From: Magnetococcales bacterium
GTDB lineage: Bacteria; Pseudomonadota; Magnetococcia; Magnetococcales; UBA8363
Direction: 5' to 3'
DNA length: 64,000 bases
Assembly (NCBI GenBank): GCA_002753515.1
Contig: PEAK01000014.1
Span: 1-64,000, forward strand
The position numbers and the translations under genes are program-made. The notes beneath the pieces were generated by a model, which saw only the letters and a program-made list of their open reading frames with translations, did no database searches and was not told the origin of the DNA. Below are positions 1 through 8,999 of the stretch, in pieces; positions within the stretch are counted from its first letter, which is position 1; the number at the start of each line of letters is the position of its first letter.

Positions 1-2
1 AC

Positions 3-263
3 TCGGAAAAGATGATGGCCCGTGACCTTCATGAGTTGATGCGCGCTTGGGAAAATTTCCACCGCATCTACGCCGGCGAAGCCCATCTGCGGCACATGTT
101 GTTCCGCAAAGAGACCCGTTATCCCGGGTTCTACTACAACATGACCTACAACTTTGTTGACGAGAAGAATTGGAAGTGTTTCGTCAACAGCAAGATCAAT
201 CCCGCAACGGGCGAGTGGACCGCCTTCAAGCGGGCGCATAAGGATCTCGTACCCAAGCCGTAA
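3..263 (+). CDS. aprA: Adenylylsulfate reductase subunit alpha, C-terminal fragment
   Basis: This is the last 86 codons of a gene that begins left of the window. AprA is the FAD subunit of APS reductase, a cytoplasmic enzyme interconverting APS and sulfite plus AMP in dissimilatory sulfur oxidation or sulfate reduction. The fragment shows the family C-terminus: an ARDLHELMRAWENFHR helix, the FRKETRYPGFYY segment, then NWKCFVNSK and PATGEW before a short basic tail and a TAA-TAG double stop. AprB would be expected upstream. Whether the enzyme runs in the oxidative or reductive direction cannot be decided from this piece. The family call rests on recalled similarity of these conserved segments. 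Confidence 0.85.
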   Translation, partial: SEKMMARDLHELMRAWENFHRIYAGEAHLRHMLFRKETRYPGFYYNMTYNFVDEKNWKCFVNSKINPATGEWTAFKRAHKDLVPKP

Positions 264-307
264 TAGTGTGTGATTTCAAGATTGGGTCTGGGAACTGGTA
301 ATTGATC

Positions 308-344
308 AGGAGGGGCGCGTTGTACCTTTACAAGCGCTTCTCCT
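308..344 (+). other. Strong imperfect hairpin after aprA
   Basis: Left arm 308-324 and right arm 329-344 pair around a CCTT loop. AGGAG, GCGC and TTGTA blocks match their complements, with a mismatched or bulged stretch between AGGAG and GCGC. No T-tract follows directly, so it is not a textbook intrinsic terminator. It lies 45 bases past the aprA stop and could stabilise the 3' end of the apr transcript or act in Rho-assisted termination. Confidence 0.4.
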
Positions 345-464
345 GGTCTTACCCTTTAAGGATGAACCCTGAGGGGCGTTTTGGCTGTAGCGGGGTTGTA
401 CGTCCGCATTGGTTTTAAATGGCGGGCCAAGGTCTTGTTCAAACTGCAACAAAAGGAGGGTGCT

Positions 465-695
465 ATGGGTATTGCTGTGGGTTTGTTCGCCGGCCAGGGA
501 CCAAGTTTTCCTGAACGTCCGTTTGAATCGGCTTCTAAAGCGACTCCCCAGCCGGAAATTGTTCTGGAAACCAAAGGATTGCGGCAGGCAGAGGCTGTTT
601 TTAACCATAAAAAATCGGCTATGATGAATGGTTATATGGTCACGCTCCAGAGCAGGATGGCAGCGGAAAATCCCTTGCGCGCCAAATCGAGTTGA
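465..695 (+). CDS. Small hypothetical protein (76 aa)
   Basis: This is an unrecognised small ORF downstream of aprA. The start was chosen because an excellent ribosome binding site, AAGGAGGG, lies 4 bases upstream of ATG 465. An in-frame upstream ATG at 381 lacks such a site. The product starts MGIAVGLFAGQGPSFPE, is rich in Ala, Ser and Pro, and has no predicted membrane segment or recognised domain. The gene sits alone between the aprA 3' hairpin and alaC. Coding status is supported mainly by the ribosome binding site, and the function is unknown. Confidence 0.5.
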   Translation: MGIAVGLFAGQGPSFPERPFESASKATPQPEIVLETKGLRQAEAVFNHKKSAMMNGYMVTLQSRMAAENPLRAKSS

Positions 696-757
696 CTTTT
701 TTGTTGTGCAGGGGTTGTGAACCGTAATACTTGGTGTACTCGGGATCTGGTGTATTC

Positions 758-1948
758 ATGGAAGAATTTTATCGTCTTCGCCGCTTGCCGCCCTATGTCT
801 TTGCGGTCGTTAATGAGTTGAAATATGCCGCCCGGCAGCTAGGGGAGGATATCATCGACTTTGGCATGGGTAACCCGGACCAGCCGACACCCCAACATAT
901 CGTCGATAAGCTGGTGTCGGCGGTGCATGACGGGCGTAACCATCGTTATTCGTTGTCGGTGGGTATCGGCGGTCTGCGGCGGGCGATTTGCAATTATTAC
1001 AAACGCCGCTTTGATGTCGATCTGGATCCGGTGAACGAAGCCATCGTGACCATCGGTTCCAAAGAGGGGTTTTCCCATCTGGCGTTCGCCATGACCCAGC
1101 CGGGGGATACCATCCTGGTCCCCAATCCGACCTATCCCATTCATGTGTATGCGTTTGTGTTGGCAGGGGCGGACATTTTGCACGTGCCGCTCAATCAGCC
1201 CATGGATTTTTTTGAAGGTTTGAAAAAAGCCATGGAACGTTCCTGGCCCAGACCAAAGGCGGTAGTGGTCAATTTTCCTTCCAATCCAACCGCTATGGTG
1301 GTGGATTTGGCGTTTTATGAACGCATGGTACAGTTTGCCGAAGAATACAATATTTACGTTATTTCCGATATCGCCTATTCAGAAATTTGTTTTGACGGGT
1401 ATCGATCCCCCAGTATGCTCCAGGTCAAGGGGGCCAAGGAGCGGGTGATTGAATTTTATACCTTGTCGAAGACTTACAACATGCCGGGATGGCGGGTGGG
1501 CTTCGCGGTGGGTAATCGCACGCTGGTCAAGGCGCTGGCGCGTATTAAGTCCTATCTGGACTATGGCATGTTTCAGCCGATACAAATTGCCTCAACAATG
1601 GCATTGAACGGTCCCCAGGAGTGCGTGGATGAAATTCGCGCATTGTACCAATCCCGGCGCGATGTGTTGGTGGAAGGATTGAATCGGGCGGGTTGGGAGG
1701 TGGCGTTGCCGCTGGCCTCCATGTTCGTGTGGGCCAAAATTCCGGAACCGTTTGTGCAGCAGGGATCCCTGGAGTTTGCCAAACTGTTGTTGAAGGAAGC
1801 CAAGGTGGCGGTGAGTCCGGGAATTGGTTTCGGCCAATATGGGGATTCCTACGTCCGTATCGCCTTGATCGAAAACGAACACCGTACCCGCCAAGCGGTA
1901 CGCAGCATCCGGCGATTCCTCAATGCTGGGGCGGATGTGGCGGCTTGA
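758..1948 (+). CDS. alaC: Alanine transaminase, class I/II PLP aminotransferase (AlaC-like)
   Basis: This 396-residue PLP enzyme of fold type I probably transfers an amino group between glutamate and pyruvate to make alanine in the cytoplasm. It follows the E. coli AlaC pattern closely: an N-terminal RLPPYVFAVVNELK segment, EDIIDFGMGNPDQPTP, the IVTIGSKEG cofactor region, VPNPTYPIH, the FPSNPTA motif and the Schiff-base lysine in TLSKTYNMPGWR. Start 758 was chosen over an ATG-like codon at 731 because family members begin just before the RLPPY segment. The 3' end overlaps the convergent histidine kinase gene by 29 bases. Related LL-diaminopimelate aminotransferases are a weaker alternative. 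Confidence 0.88.
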   Translation: MEEFYRLRRLPPYVFAVVNELKYAARQLGEDIIDFGMGNPDQPTPQHIVDKLVSAVHDGRNHRYSLSVGIGGLRRAICNYYKRRFDVDLDPVNEAIVTIGSKEGFSHLAFAMTQPGDTILVPNPTYPIHVYAFVLAGADILHVPLNQPMDFFEGLKKAMERSWPRPKAVVVNFPSNPTAMVVDLAFYERMVQFAEEYNIYVISDIAYSEICFDGYRSPSMLQVKGAKERVIEFYTLSKTYNMPGWRVGFAVGNRTLVKALARIKSYLDYGMFQPIQIASTMALNGPQECVDEIRALYQSRRDVLVEGLNRAGWEVALPLASMFVWAKIPEPFVQQGSLEFAKLLLKEAKVAVSPGIGFGQYGDSYVRIALIENEHRTRQAVRSIRRFLNAGADVAA

Positions 1949-3461
1949 CCGCGATTTGTTCTCCAATCTCCCGGAGGACGTCCAATAATTTCTTTCTGCG
2001 CAATGGTTTGGTGAGGTGCAGGTTGCAGCCGGCCTCCAGGCTTTCCTGGCTATCATCGCTAAGGGCATGGGCGGTCAGGGCAGCGATAAATACGGGGCGA
2101 CATTGGTTGGCATGTTCCCACTGGCGGATCAGGCGGGTGGCCGTATAGCCATCCATGATCGGCATTTGCATATCCATGAGGATCACATCAAAGGGGTGTT
2201 GTTTAACCTGATGCACCGCTTCTTCGCCGTTGTAGGCGGTGGTGAGGTGATGGGGTGTGTTTGCCAGAAAGGCTTGTATCACCATGTGATTGTCTTCGGT
2301 ATCATCGACCATGAGTAGCCGCAAAGGGTGTTGATCGGGGGGAGTGGGATCCAGGACCGGGCTGCTTGCTGGTGCCGCGCAGGGGGTGAGGGGCAGGGTG
2401 ATGTGAAAGGTGCTGCCCACCCCGGTTTGGCTTTCGACCCACAAACTGCCACCCATCATGGTCACAAGTTTGCGGGAGATGGTCAGACCCAGACCAGTGC
2501 CGCCATAACTGCGGGTGATACTGGCATCGACCTGGGTGAAAGCGTCGAAAATTCGTTCCAGTTGTGAGGATTCCATCCCGATGCCACTATCGGTTACCGA
2601 AAAATGCAATGTGGATGGCATGCCGCAGGTGGCTTTCAGGGAAATGCTTCCTTTCTGCGTGAATTTCAGGGCATTGCCCAGCAGGTTCATGAGGATCTGG
2701 TTGAGTCGGTCACCATCCATCAGCAACCATGCGGGCAGGTCATCGGCAACCTGACACTCCAGGCGAAGGTTTTTATCCTGCGCCAGTGGTCGCAGCATGT
2801 CGGTCATTTTTTGCAGCATGGTGGCGATATGGAGTGGTTTTGCGACCAGTTGTATCTGTCCCGCCTCAATTTTGGCCAAGTCAAGAATTTGATTAATCAA
2901 GGTCAACAGGATATTGCCGGCAGTCTGCAAACGGTTGACCATAATTTTCTGGTTTGGGGTGAGGTTTGATTCGTACAACATTTCACCCATGGCGATCACC
3001 ACATTCATGGGGGTGCGAATCTCGTGGCTCATGGTGGAGAGGAAATCACTCTTGGCTTTGCTTGCGGCTTCGGCGCGATCCTTGGCTTCGAGTAGTGCCG
3101 CTTCCAATTTTTTGCGTTCGTTCAGGTCGCGCAGCGTTGACTCAAAGAGGGTGCGATAGCGCTCTTCACTCTCGCGCAGGGCTGCGGCATTGTTGAACAG
3201 CCGGTCGCGTTCCTGCTGAAGAGCCTGTCTGGTGCTGCGGAGCATGTGAAACAGGCGCATCAAAATGGACACCACGACCAGTGAAGTGAGCAGGGCGGTA
3301 ATGGAACCGGTTATCAGGAAATCGCTACGCAGTTGCCCATGAAACAGAAGACTCAAGCTGGAAACCACCAGGGTGGAAACCAGTTCCGAGACCAGGACTG
3401 AAACCAGGAGGATGCGTAAGGGACGCCATCCTTGAACTGTTTCCAGGATTTGCGTAAGCAT
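1920..3461 (-). CDS. Membrane hybrid histidine kinase with C-terminal receiver
   Basis: This 513-residue sensor kinase has two transmembrane segments (about 17-40 and 48-70) with almost no periplasmic loop. A coiled-coil linker (75-140) follows, then a HisKA domain with phospho-accepting His146 in MSHEIRTPM. The HATPase_c domain has the N box near 253-268 and G boxes DSGIGM and GGTGLGL, and the receiver has an acidic pair at 386-387 and phospho-acceptor Asp430 (VILMDMQMP). It has no separate sensor domain, so input may be membrane-linked or come from a partner. No output regulator is adjacent. Its last codons overlap the end of alaC on the other strand. Confidence 0.85.
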   Translation of the reverse strand: MLTQILETVQGWRPLRILLVSVLVSELVSTLVVSSLSLLFHGQLRSDFLITGSITALLTSLVVVSILMRLFHMLRSTRQALQQERDRLFNNAAALRESEERYRTLFESTLRDLNERKKLEAALLEAKDRAEAASKAKSDFLSTMSHEIRTPMNVVIAMGEMLYESNLTPNQKIMVNRLQTAGNILLTLINQILDLAKIEAGQIQLVAKPLHIATMLQKMTDMLRPLAQDKNLRLECQVADDLPAWLLMDGDRLNQILMNLLGNALKFTQKGSISLKATCGMPSTLHFSVTDSGIGMESSQLERIFDAFTQVDASITRSYGGTGLGLTISRKLVTMMGGSLWVESQTGVGSTFHITLPLTPCAAPASSPVLDPTPPDQHPLRLLMVDDTEDNHMVIQAFLANTPHHLTTAYNGEEAVHQVKQHPFDVILMDMQMPIMDGYTATRLIRQWEHANQCRPVFIAALTAHALSDDSQESLEAGCNLHLTKPLRRKKLLDVLREIGEQIAVKPPHPPQH

Positions 3462-3679
3462 CGGGTGTTTCCTGTTGCTTGGGACCGGCTTGACATTGAT
3501 TGGTGGGGAATCTTTGTCCTGATTGAGAGAAACGCCAAAACCCGACCATCACTAGTATGCCTGAAATTTCCACAATTTTCCATCAGTTGTGTTTCTCAAT
3601 AATAGATGAAAGAATGTTCCCATGCAGTTGTGACAGCTATAAGTCAACACCGATTCATCAGCTTTGATTGGGTCGTGTC

Positions 3680-3976
3680 ATGTATGCCGCGCACAACACA
3701 CATCAATTGTCCATCGACGAATTTCTGGCCGACCCGACCACCCCCATCGACCTGCGCGGTGGGGCCATCGGCGATCCGTCCATCCCCGGTTCCCACCGCT
3801 TTTACCTGCCGGATGTCAGGGCTCGAATTGATGCCTTTGAAAAACGCTTCGCACAACAACGCAACGCGAAAAAGCTTCGTGTCAAAGGGGGCGGGAAAAC
3901 CAATACCCTGGGGGCAATCCCCCAGCCCCCTTTTTTCTTTCAATATTCTTTCAGCCGCCTCAACTGGTCGGGGTAG
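3680..3976 (+). CDS. Small hypothetical protein, possibly a truncated gene (98 aa)
   Basis: The first 65 residues look protein-like: MYAAHNTHQLSIDEFLADP, then an RGGAIGDPSIPGSHRFYLP segment and a charged helix. After residue 68 the reading frame runs through the terminator hairpin, and the translated sequence there (Gly-rich, then poly-Phe) looks like read-through of non-coding DNA. The ORF ends 17 bases inside the 3' end of ftsW on the other strand. No good ribosome binding site precedes the ATG. I do not recognise the family. It may be a 5' gene remnant that lost its natural stop codon. Confidence 0.35.
   Translation: MYAAHNTHQLSIDEFLADPTTPIDLRGGAIGDPSIPGSHRFYLPDVRARIDAFEKRFAQQRNAKKLRVKGGGKTNTLGAIPQPPFFFQYSFSRLNWSG
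3884..3936 (+). terminator. Nested intrinsic terminator, possibly bidirectional
   Basis: The inner stem CTGGGGG (3908-3914) pairs with CCCCCAG (3919-3925) around a CAAT loop. The outer arms AAAGGGGGC (3884-3892) and GCCCCCTTT (3925-3933) can also pair. A run of six T follows on the plus strand. Because the outer stem starts with A and ends with T, it may also serve the ftsW side. Confidence 0.7.
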
Positions 3977-5183
3977 AAGAACTCTTGCGCCAACTGAACA
4001 ACGAAGTCTTTTCCGTAACCGGCAGCGTTCGGGAGAAAGCCAGCAACAAGCCGATCGCACTCAACGTAACGATGATGGAGGTCCCACCATAACTCACCAG
4101 GGGCAAGGTCAAGCCTTTCGGGGGCAGCAACCCCATGGTCACCCCCATATTGGCCACCGATTGCATCCCGAGCAGCACCGCCAAACCACTGGAGGCGAGA
4201 CGGACAAAACGATCATCCGCCAACCGGGCGATGGTCAGCGCCCGCCAAATCAACACCCCGAACAACAGGATAATCAACAAAATCCAGAACAAACCCAACT
4301 CTTCCCCAATAACGGAAAAGATGAAGTCGGTATGGGATTCGGGCAGGTAGAACTGTTTTTGCTGCCCCTGCCCCAGACCCGTGCCGGTAAAGCCTCCGTT
4401 ACCGAACGACAACAGCGATTGCACCAATTGAAAATCGGCGTTCAAAGGGTCATCCCAAGGATTGAGAAACGAGGTTACGCGGCGGAACCGATACGGAGCC
4501 ATGATGACCGCCGCCGCCGCCATGGGAACCGCCGCGATAAACAAGGCGGAAATCCAAAACAACGGGATGCCCGCGACAAAGACAATGCCAAACACCACCG
4601 CCGTACAAATCACCGTCGAACCGAAATCGGGTTCCGCCATCATCAGTGCGGCTCCGATACCGAATAGGAAGAACAAGGGGATGATGCCAAACATAAAACT
4701 TTGCACCCGTGCCGGATTCAGCGCCAGGATATGGGCCATGTAGACAACCAGGACCACCTTAAACGGCTCCGAAGGTTGGAGAGTGGCAAAGCCAATGTTG
4801 ATCCAACGCCGTGCCCCGCCCCCCTCCAGGCCCAATCCCGGGATCAAGGTGATCACCAGCAAGAACAGGACAAACCAATACCCCCATTGCCCCAGACGGC
4901 GGATTGTCGTCATGGACTGTCGACTGATCACTACCAGGCACACCAATCCCACCAGGGAAAAAATACCGTTGCGCAAGGCGTAGTAGGAGGCGTTGTTGAA
5001 ATGACGCAGGGCAATGGGTGCGGACGCGGAATAGACCATGACCAGGCCGATGATCAAAAGTGCAAAGGCAACTCCGGCCACCCACAAATCCATGCTGCCC
5101 ACCCGTTGTTTATCCGCACTGGGTTCCCAATTGGGTGGTGGTTTTTTCTTGACGGAAGTCCTGCTCAATGATTTAAAGCCCAT
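3960..5183 (-). CDS. ftsW: Septal peptidoglycan glycosyltransferase FtsW (SEDS family)
   Basis: FtsW polymerises lipid II into glycan strands at the septum together with its transpeptidase partner FtsI, which is encoded in the same cluster. The 407-residue product has a basic Pro-rich cytoplasmic leader, then about ten transmembrane segments. SEDS hallmarks include GGGARRWINIG with LQPSE, the large loop QSLLSFGNGGFTGTGLGQG with PESHTDFIF, and PKGLTLPLVSYGG. Start 5183 (MGFKSLSR) overlaps the murD stop by 11 bases, which suggests translational coupling. A longer upstream reading with a Cys-rich leader was not used. It is the last gene of the local cluster; murG and murC do not follow. Confidence 0.93.
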   Translation of the reverse strand: MGFKSLSRTSVKKKPPPNWEPSADKQRVGSMDLWVAGVAFALLIIGLVMVYSASAPIALRHFNNASYYALRNGIFSLVGLVCLVVISRQSMTTIRRLGQWGYWFVLFLLVITLIPGLGLEGGGARRWINIGFATLQPSEPFKVVLVVYMAHILALNPARVQSFMFGIIPLFFLFGIGAALMMAEPDFGSTVICTAVVFGIVFVAGIPLFWISALFIAAVPMAAAAVIMAPYRFRRVTSFLNPWDDPLNADFQLVQSLLSFGNGGFTGTGLGQGQQKQFYLPESHTDFIFSVIGEELGLFWILLIILLFGVLIWRALTIARLADDRFVRLASSGLAVLLGMQSVANMGVTMGLLPPKGLTLPLVSYGGTSIIVTLSAIGLLLAFSRTLPVTEKTSLFSWRKSSSTPTS

Positions 5184-6519
5184 GGACCGCCTCACTGAAT
5201 TGTTGGCCACGATCTTCAAAATTTTTGAACATGTCAAACGATGCGCACGCTGGCGACAGCAACACGACATCTCCGGATGCGGCTTGTTGCAAGGACAGGG
5301 TCACCGCCTCGACCATGGAACCGGCACGCACAACAGGTGCGACCCCCTGGAACACCTTTTCCAGATCATCAGCCGCCTCACCGATGAGGACCACGGCGCG
5401 CAACCGTTGGTCGGCCGCCTTACGCAGATCGGAAAAATCAGTTTTTTTCGCACGACCACCGGCGATCAGCACCAGAGGCCGGTCGAACGAGGCCAAGGAT
5501 TCCACCACCGCCCCAACATTGGTCCCCTTGGAATCGTTGTAAAAGGTGACGCCATTCACGGTACGCACCCATTGCATCCGGTGGTCAAGACCGGGAAAGG
5601 TTTCCAAGATATGGGCAACGGTTGCATGACTGGCACCGCGACTCAGGGCCAAGGCGCTCGCAGCCGCCGCATTGGCCAGATTATGCCGCCCCTTGATACG
5701 GATTCGTGCCGTTTCCAGAATGGGCATTTTTTCCGCGCCCCGATGATCCACCAGCCAGCCGTCCGCCACATAGACGCCGCCTAGCAACGGTTTTTGGATG
5801 GAAAAGCCGACGACATGGACACCCTGTTGCAATACCCGGTTCGAGATTGGCCATAAGCCGGGGTCGTCGCAATTGATGACCGCCACATCCCCCGGTCGCT
5901 GATTGTTAAAAATGGCCCATTTGGCATCCAGATAGTGTTGCAGGGTGGGATAGCGATCCATATGGTCCGGGGAAATATTGAGCAATGCCGCACTGTTCGC
6001 ACGGAACCGCGCCATGCTTTCCAACTGAAACGAGGAGAGTTCCAGGACATAGATGCGCGTGTCTTCACGCCAGAGCGACAACGCCGCCTGTCCCAGATTG
6101 CCGCCGGTCTGCGTCATAAAGCCCGCTGCCGCCAACATTTCCCCCACCAGGGTGGTCACTGTCGATTTACCGTTGGTGCCGGTGATGGCAACGCATTCCG
6201 GCGGCTCCGCCAGCGCCTGACCCTGACGATACAACCATTCACAATCGTTGATGACGGGAATACCGTGGGTGATCAACGAGGCCACTGCCGTGTGCGTCCG
6301 GGGGATACCGGGGGACAACAGCACCGTCTCACAATCCATGAATTGTTGCTCCGGGCAGGGGCCGTCCCATACCTCCACCCCATCCAGGGCAACCTTGGCC
6401 TGATCCCAGGCGACGACCCGATAGCCACTCCCCTGAAGAAAGCGGACCGCAGCCAACCCGGAGCGACCCAGCCCCAGGACACCCATTTTGCCTTTGACAG
6501 CAGGAGAAGTCGCGTTCAT
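5173..6519 (-). CDS. murD: UDP-N-acetylmuramoyl-L-alanine--D-glutamate ligase
   Basis: MurD adds D-glutamate to UDP-MurNAc-L-Ala in the cytoplasm, using ATP. The 448-residue protein has the normal family length. The N-terminal Rossmann-like domain begins with VLGLGRSGLAAVRFL, the ATP loop is AITGTNGKSTVTTLVGEML, ELSSFQLE and NISPDHMDRY are Mur-ligase signatures, and the C-terminal domain contains YNDSKGTN and VLLSPACASFDMF. The gene starts directly after the mraY stop (no spacer) and its stop overlaps ftsW by 11 bases. Confidence 0.96.
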   Translation of the reverse strand: MNATSPAVKGKMGVLGLGRSGLAAVRFLQGSGYRVVAWDQAKVALDGVEVWDGPCPEQQFMDCETVLLSPGIPRTHTAVASLITHGIPVINDCEWLYRQGQALAEPPECVAITGTNGKSTVTTLVGEMLAAAGFMTQTGGNLGQAALSLWREDTRIYVLELSSFQLESMARFRANSAALLNISPDHMDRYPTLQHYLDAKWAIFNNQRPGDVAVINCDDPGLWPISNRVLQQGVHVVGFSIQKPLLGGVYVADGWLVDHRGAEKMPILETARIRIKGRHNLANAAAASALALSRGASHATVAHILETFPGLDHRMQWVRTVNGVTFYNDSKGTNVGAVVESLASFDRPLVLIAGGRAKKTDFSDLRKAADQRLRAVVLIGEAADDLEKVFQGVAPVVRAGSMVEAVTLSLQQAASGDVVLLSPACASFDMFKNFEDRGQQFSEAVHGL

Positions 6520-7611
6520 TTAGCGTATTTTCAAAGTTAGGAGGCCGATCAAAGCCAAAACTATGGAGATGATCCAGAAACGGACGATAATTTTGGGTTC
6601 CGCCCACCCTTTCAATTCAAAGTGGTGATGGATTGGAGCCATGCGAAACACCCGTTTGCCAACCAGTTTGAATGAAGCCACCTGGATAATGACCGAAAAG
6701 GTTTCCAGCACGAAGATACCGCCGATGATGGACAGGACGATTTCGTGCCGTGTCACCATGGCAACGGCACCCATGGCCGCCCCCAATGACAGCGAGCCAA
6801 CGTCTCCCATGAACACCTGCGCCGGGTAGGTGTTGAACCATAAGAATCCCAAGGCGGCACCAACCATGGCCCCGCAAAACACGGTCAACTCCCCGGCCCC
6901 GGCCACGTGGGGTAACCCCAAATAGTTGGCAAAGTGGTGATGTCCCACCACATAGGCAATAATCATGAAGCTGGCGGCGGTCAGCATGGTTGGCCCGATG
7001 GCCAGGCCATCCAGACCATCGGTCAGATTGACGGCGTTTCCCGAACCCACAATGACCAGAATGGCAAACGGAAAAAACCACCAACCCAAATCAATGGCAT
7101 AATCTTTGACAAAAGGGAGACTGAGATGACCAAATGTGGAACCCCCGGCCCATTTCAGGCCAATCGCCATGAGGACGGCGATGCACGATTGCATCAAAAA
7201 GCGCGTCCGTCCCGAAACACCACGGCTGTGTTGTTTGGTGACCTTGACATAATCATCCCAAAATCCAATGGCGCCAAATCCCAGGGTGACCACCAGAACC
7301 ATGATGGTGTAAGGGTTGGCCAGGTTGGCCCAGAGAAATGTCGACATTGAGACCGCCAGTAAAATCAACGTTCCCCCCATGGTGGGCGTCCCTTTTTTCT
7401 CCAGCAGATGGCGTTCCGGACCATCCTCGCGGATGGGCTGCCCAGCCCCTTGCACCGCCTGCAATCCTCGTATCATGAACGGTCCCAGAAGCAAACAAAT
7501 CACCAATGCCGTCAACGACGCCCCAATGGAACGCAGGGTGATGTATTTTAATAGATTTAAAAAAGACCATTGATCACTGAGACTTAATGGGTAAAGCAGA
7601 TTATACAGCAT
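6520..7611 (-). CDS. mraY: Phospho-N-acetylmuramoyl-pentapeptide-transferase
   Basis: MraY transfers phospho-MurNAc-pentapeptide from its UDP carrier to undecaprenyl phosphate, making lipid I at the inner membrane. The 363-residue, roughly ten-span protein carries the family motifs: KKGTPTMGG near residue 70, the FWDDYVK aspartate pair, [13 protein letters not shown], the [11 protein letters not shown] segment, and the C-terminal [14 protein letters not shown] cytoplasmic loop. The start overlaps the end of murF by 11 bases. Its lipid carrier can be supplied by UppP, encoded at 25.7 kb. Confidence 0.97.
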   Translation of the reverse strand: MLYNLLYPLSLSDQWSFLNLLKYITLRSIGASLTALVICLLLGPFMIRGLQAVQGAGQPIREDGPERHLLEKKGTPTMGGTLILLAVSMSTFLWANLANPYTIMVLVVTLGFGAIGFWDDYVKVTKQHSRGVSGRTRFLMQSCIAVLMAIGLKWAGGSTFGHLSLPFVKDYAIDLGWWFFPFAILVIVGSGNAVNLTDGLDGLAIGPTMLTAASFMIIAYVVGHHHFANYLGLPHVAGAGELTVFCGAMVGAALGFLWFNTYPAQVFMGDVGSLSLGAAMGAVAMVTRHEIVLSIIGGIFVLETFSVIIQVASFKLVGKRVFRMAPIHHHFELKGWAEPKIIVRFWIISIVLALIGLLTLKIR

Positions 7612-8986
7612 GGCGACACAAATCCTCGACGATGCGTTCCATTTTCATTCCTCGCGACCCCTTGACCAAGATACGGTCTCCCGGTTGACACAACCCGGGC
7701 AACACCCCGACCCATTCGCCCGCATCCTGGCGATGAAATACCTCAATGGTCGGATGTCCTTGAAGACGATCCGCAAGGCGTGACATCAGACAACCTGTCG
7801 TAAACAACTGGCTGATCCCGGCATTCACGACTGCGGTTGCCAGTTCTTCATGCAAAGCCTCTGCCGACTCCCCGAGTTCCAGCATATCCCCCAAGACCGC
7901 CAGACGACGATGCGTTGTTTCCCGACCCAGGCGCGCCAGAGCCGCCTTCATGGAACCGGGATTGGCATTGTACGTATCGTCGATCACCAACCAACCGCCT
8001 GCCGAGGCAACCGTTCCCCCACGACCTTTTTGCAGGCGAAATTGATCCAGACCGCGAATGATCGCGGGTAACGGCGTTTTTGCAGCATGGGCAGCGGCGG
8101 CTGCGGCCAGGGCGTTGTCCAATACGTGACCGGCAATTGCGGCCAAGCGTGCAGCGCCCCCCACACCTCCGGGCAAACGCAGGTCAAAGTCCATGCCATC
8201 ATCCCGTAATACCACCTGATGCGCCGTGACGTCCGCCTTGTCGTCAGCACCAAAGGTCATGTAATGCCTGGCACGGCTTAGCGACTTGAGAAGGGGGGTC
8301 TCCCACCTTTGGGAAGGGTAGATCGCTATCCCATGATCGGGAGAAAGGGCTTGCAATAACTCCCCTTTGGCCCGGGCAATCGCCTCCACGTTGGCGAAGG
8401 CGGCCAAATGGGCGGGATGAACGTTGGTCACCACCCCGATATCGGGTTCCGCCACTCCGGCCAAGTGGGTGATTTCACCTGCCGCACTCATGCCCATTTC
8501 GGCCACCAACACCTGGCAATCCGACGGCATGTCCAACAGGGTCAATGGCAAGCCAATGTGATTGTTCAGGTTACCCCGCGTGGCATGAACCGACGCGAAC
8601 GATTCCTTAAGGCATGAGGTGATCATTTCCTTGACCGAAGTCTTGCCACTGGAGCCGGTCACGGCAATGACGATGGGATTCACCTGACGACGCCAGGCTT
8701 GTGCCAGACCGGTCAACGCATCGAGTACCCCCCGGACCCGCAGGATCGGAATTGGTGCCGTACCCTCCCAGTCGTGTTCCACCAACAGTGCCGCCGCCCC
8801 CCCGGCAACGGCCTTAGAGATGAAGCCATGCCCATCAAAATTGGGCCCCGAAAGGGCGGCGAACAATTGGCCGTGGGACAAAGTGCGGGTATCAATGGAA
8901 AACCCGGACAACTCCGGATTCACCCCCGGAAAGGTCGGGTACGGAAGGTTCAAGGTCCGCACGATGAAATCAAGATCGGGTTGCAT
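7601..8986 (-). CDS. murF: UDP-N-acetylmuramoyl-tripeptide--D-alanyl-D-alanine ligase
   Basis: MurF adds the D-Ala-D-Ala dipeptide to complete the UDP-MurNAc-pentapeptide. The 461-residue product has an N-terminal substrate domain ([20 protein letters not shown] and GHGFISKAV), the ATP loop [24 protein letters not shown], and the C-terminal [16 protein letters not shown] and LGDMLELGE motifs. ATG 8986 was selected over an extended upstream reading because it has AGAGG at a good distance and matches the family N-terminus. It lies 13 bases after the murE stop and overlaps mraY. Confidence 0.96.
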   Translation of the reverse strand: MQPDLDFIVRTLNLPYPTFPGVNPELSGFSIDTRTLSHGQLFAALSGPNFDGHGFISKAVAGGAAALLVEHDWEGTAPIPILRVRGVLDALTGLAQAWRRQVNPIVIAVTGSSGKTSVKEMITSCLKESFASVHATRGNLNNHIGLPLTLLDMPSDCQVLVAEMGMSAAGEITHLAGVAEPDIGVVTNVHPAHLAAFANVEAIARAKGELLQALSPDHGIAIYPSQRWETPLLKSLSRARHYMTFGADDKADVTAHQVVLRDDGMDFDLRLPGGVGGAARLAAIAGHVLDNALAAAAAAHAAKTPLPAIIRGLDQFRLQKGRGGTVASAGGWLVIDDTYNANPGSMKAALARLGRETTHRRLAVLGDMLELGESAEALHEELATAVVNAGISQLFTTGCLMSRLADRLQGHPTIEVFHRQDAGEWVGVLPGLCQPGDRILVKGSRGMKMERIVEDLCRHAV

Positions 8987-8999
8987 GGAAATACCTCTC

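Noticed and set aside
3606-4667. A 353-codon plus-strand ORF across the ftsW 3' region
   Set aside because: It is antisense to ftsW, with Gln/Arg/His-rich composition typical of a shadow frame.
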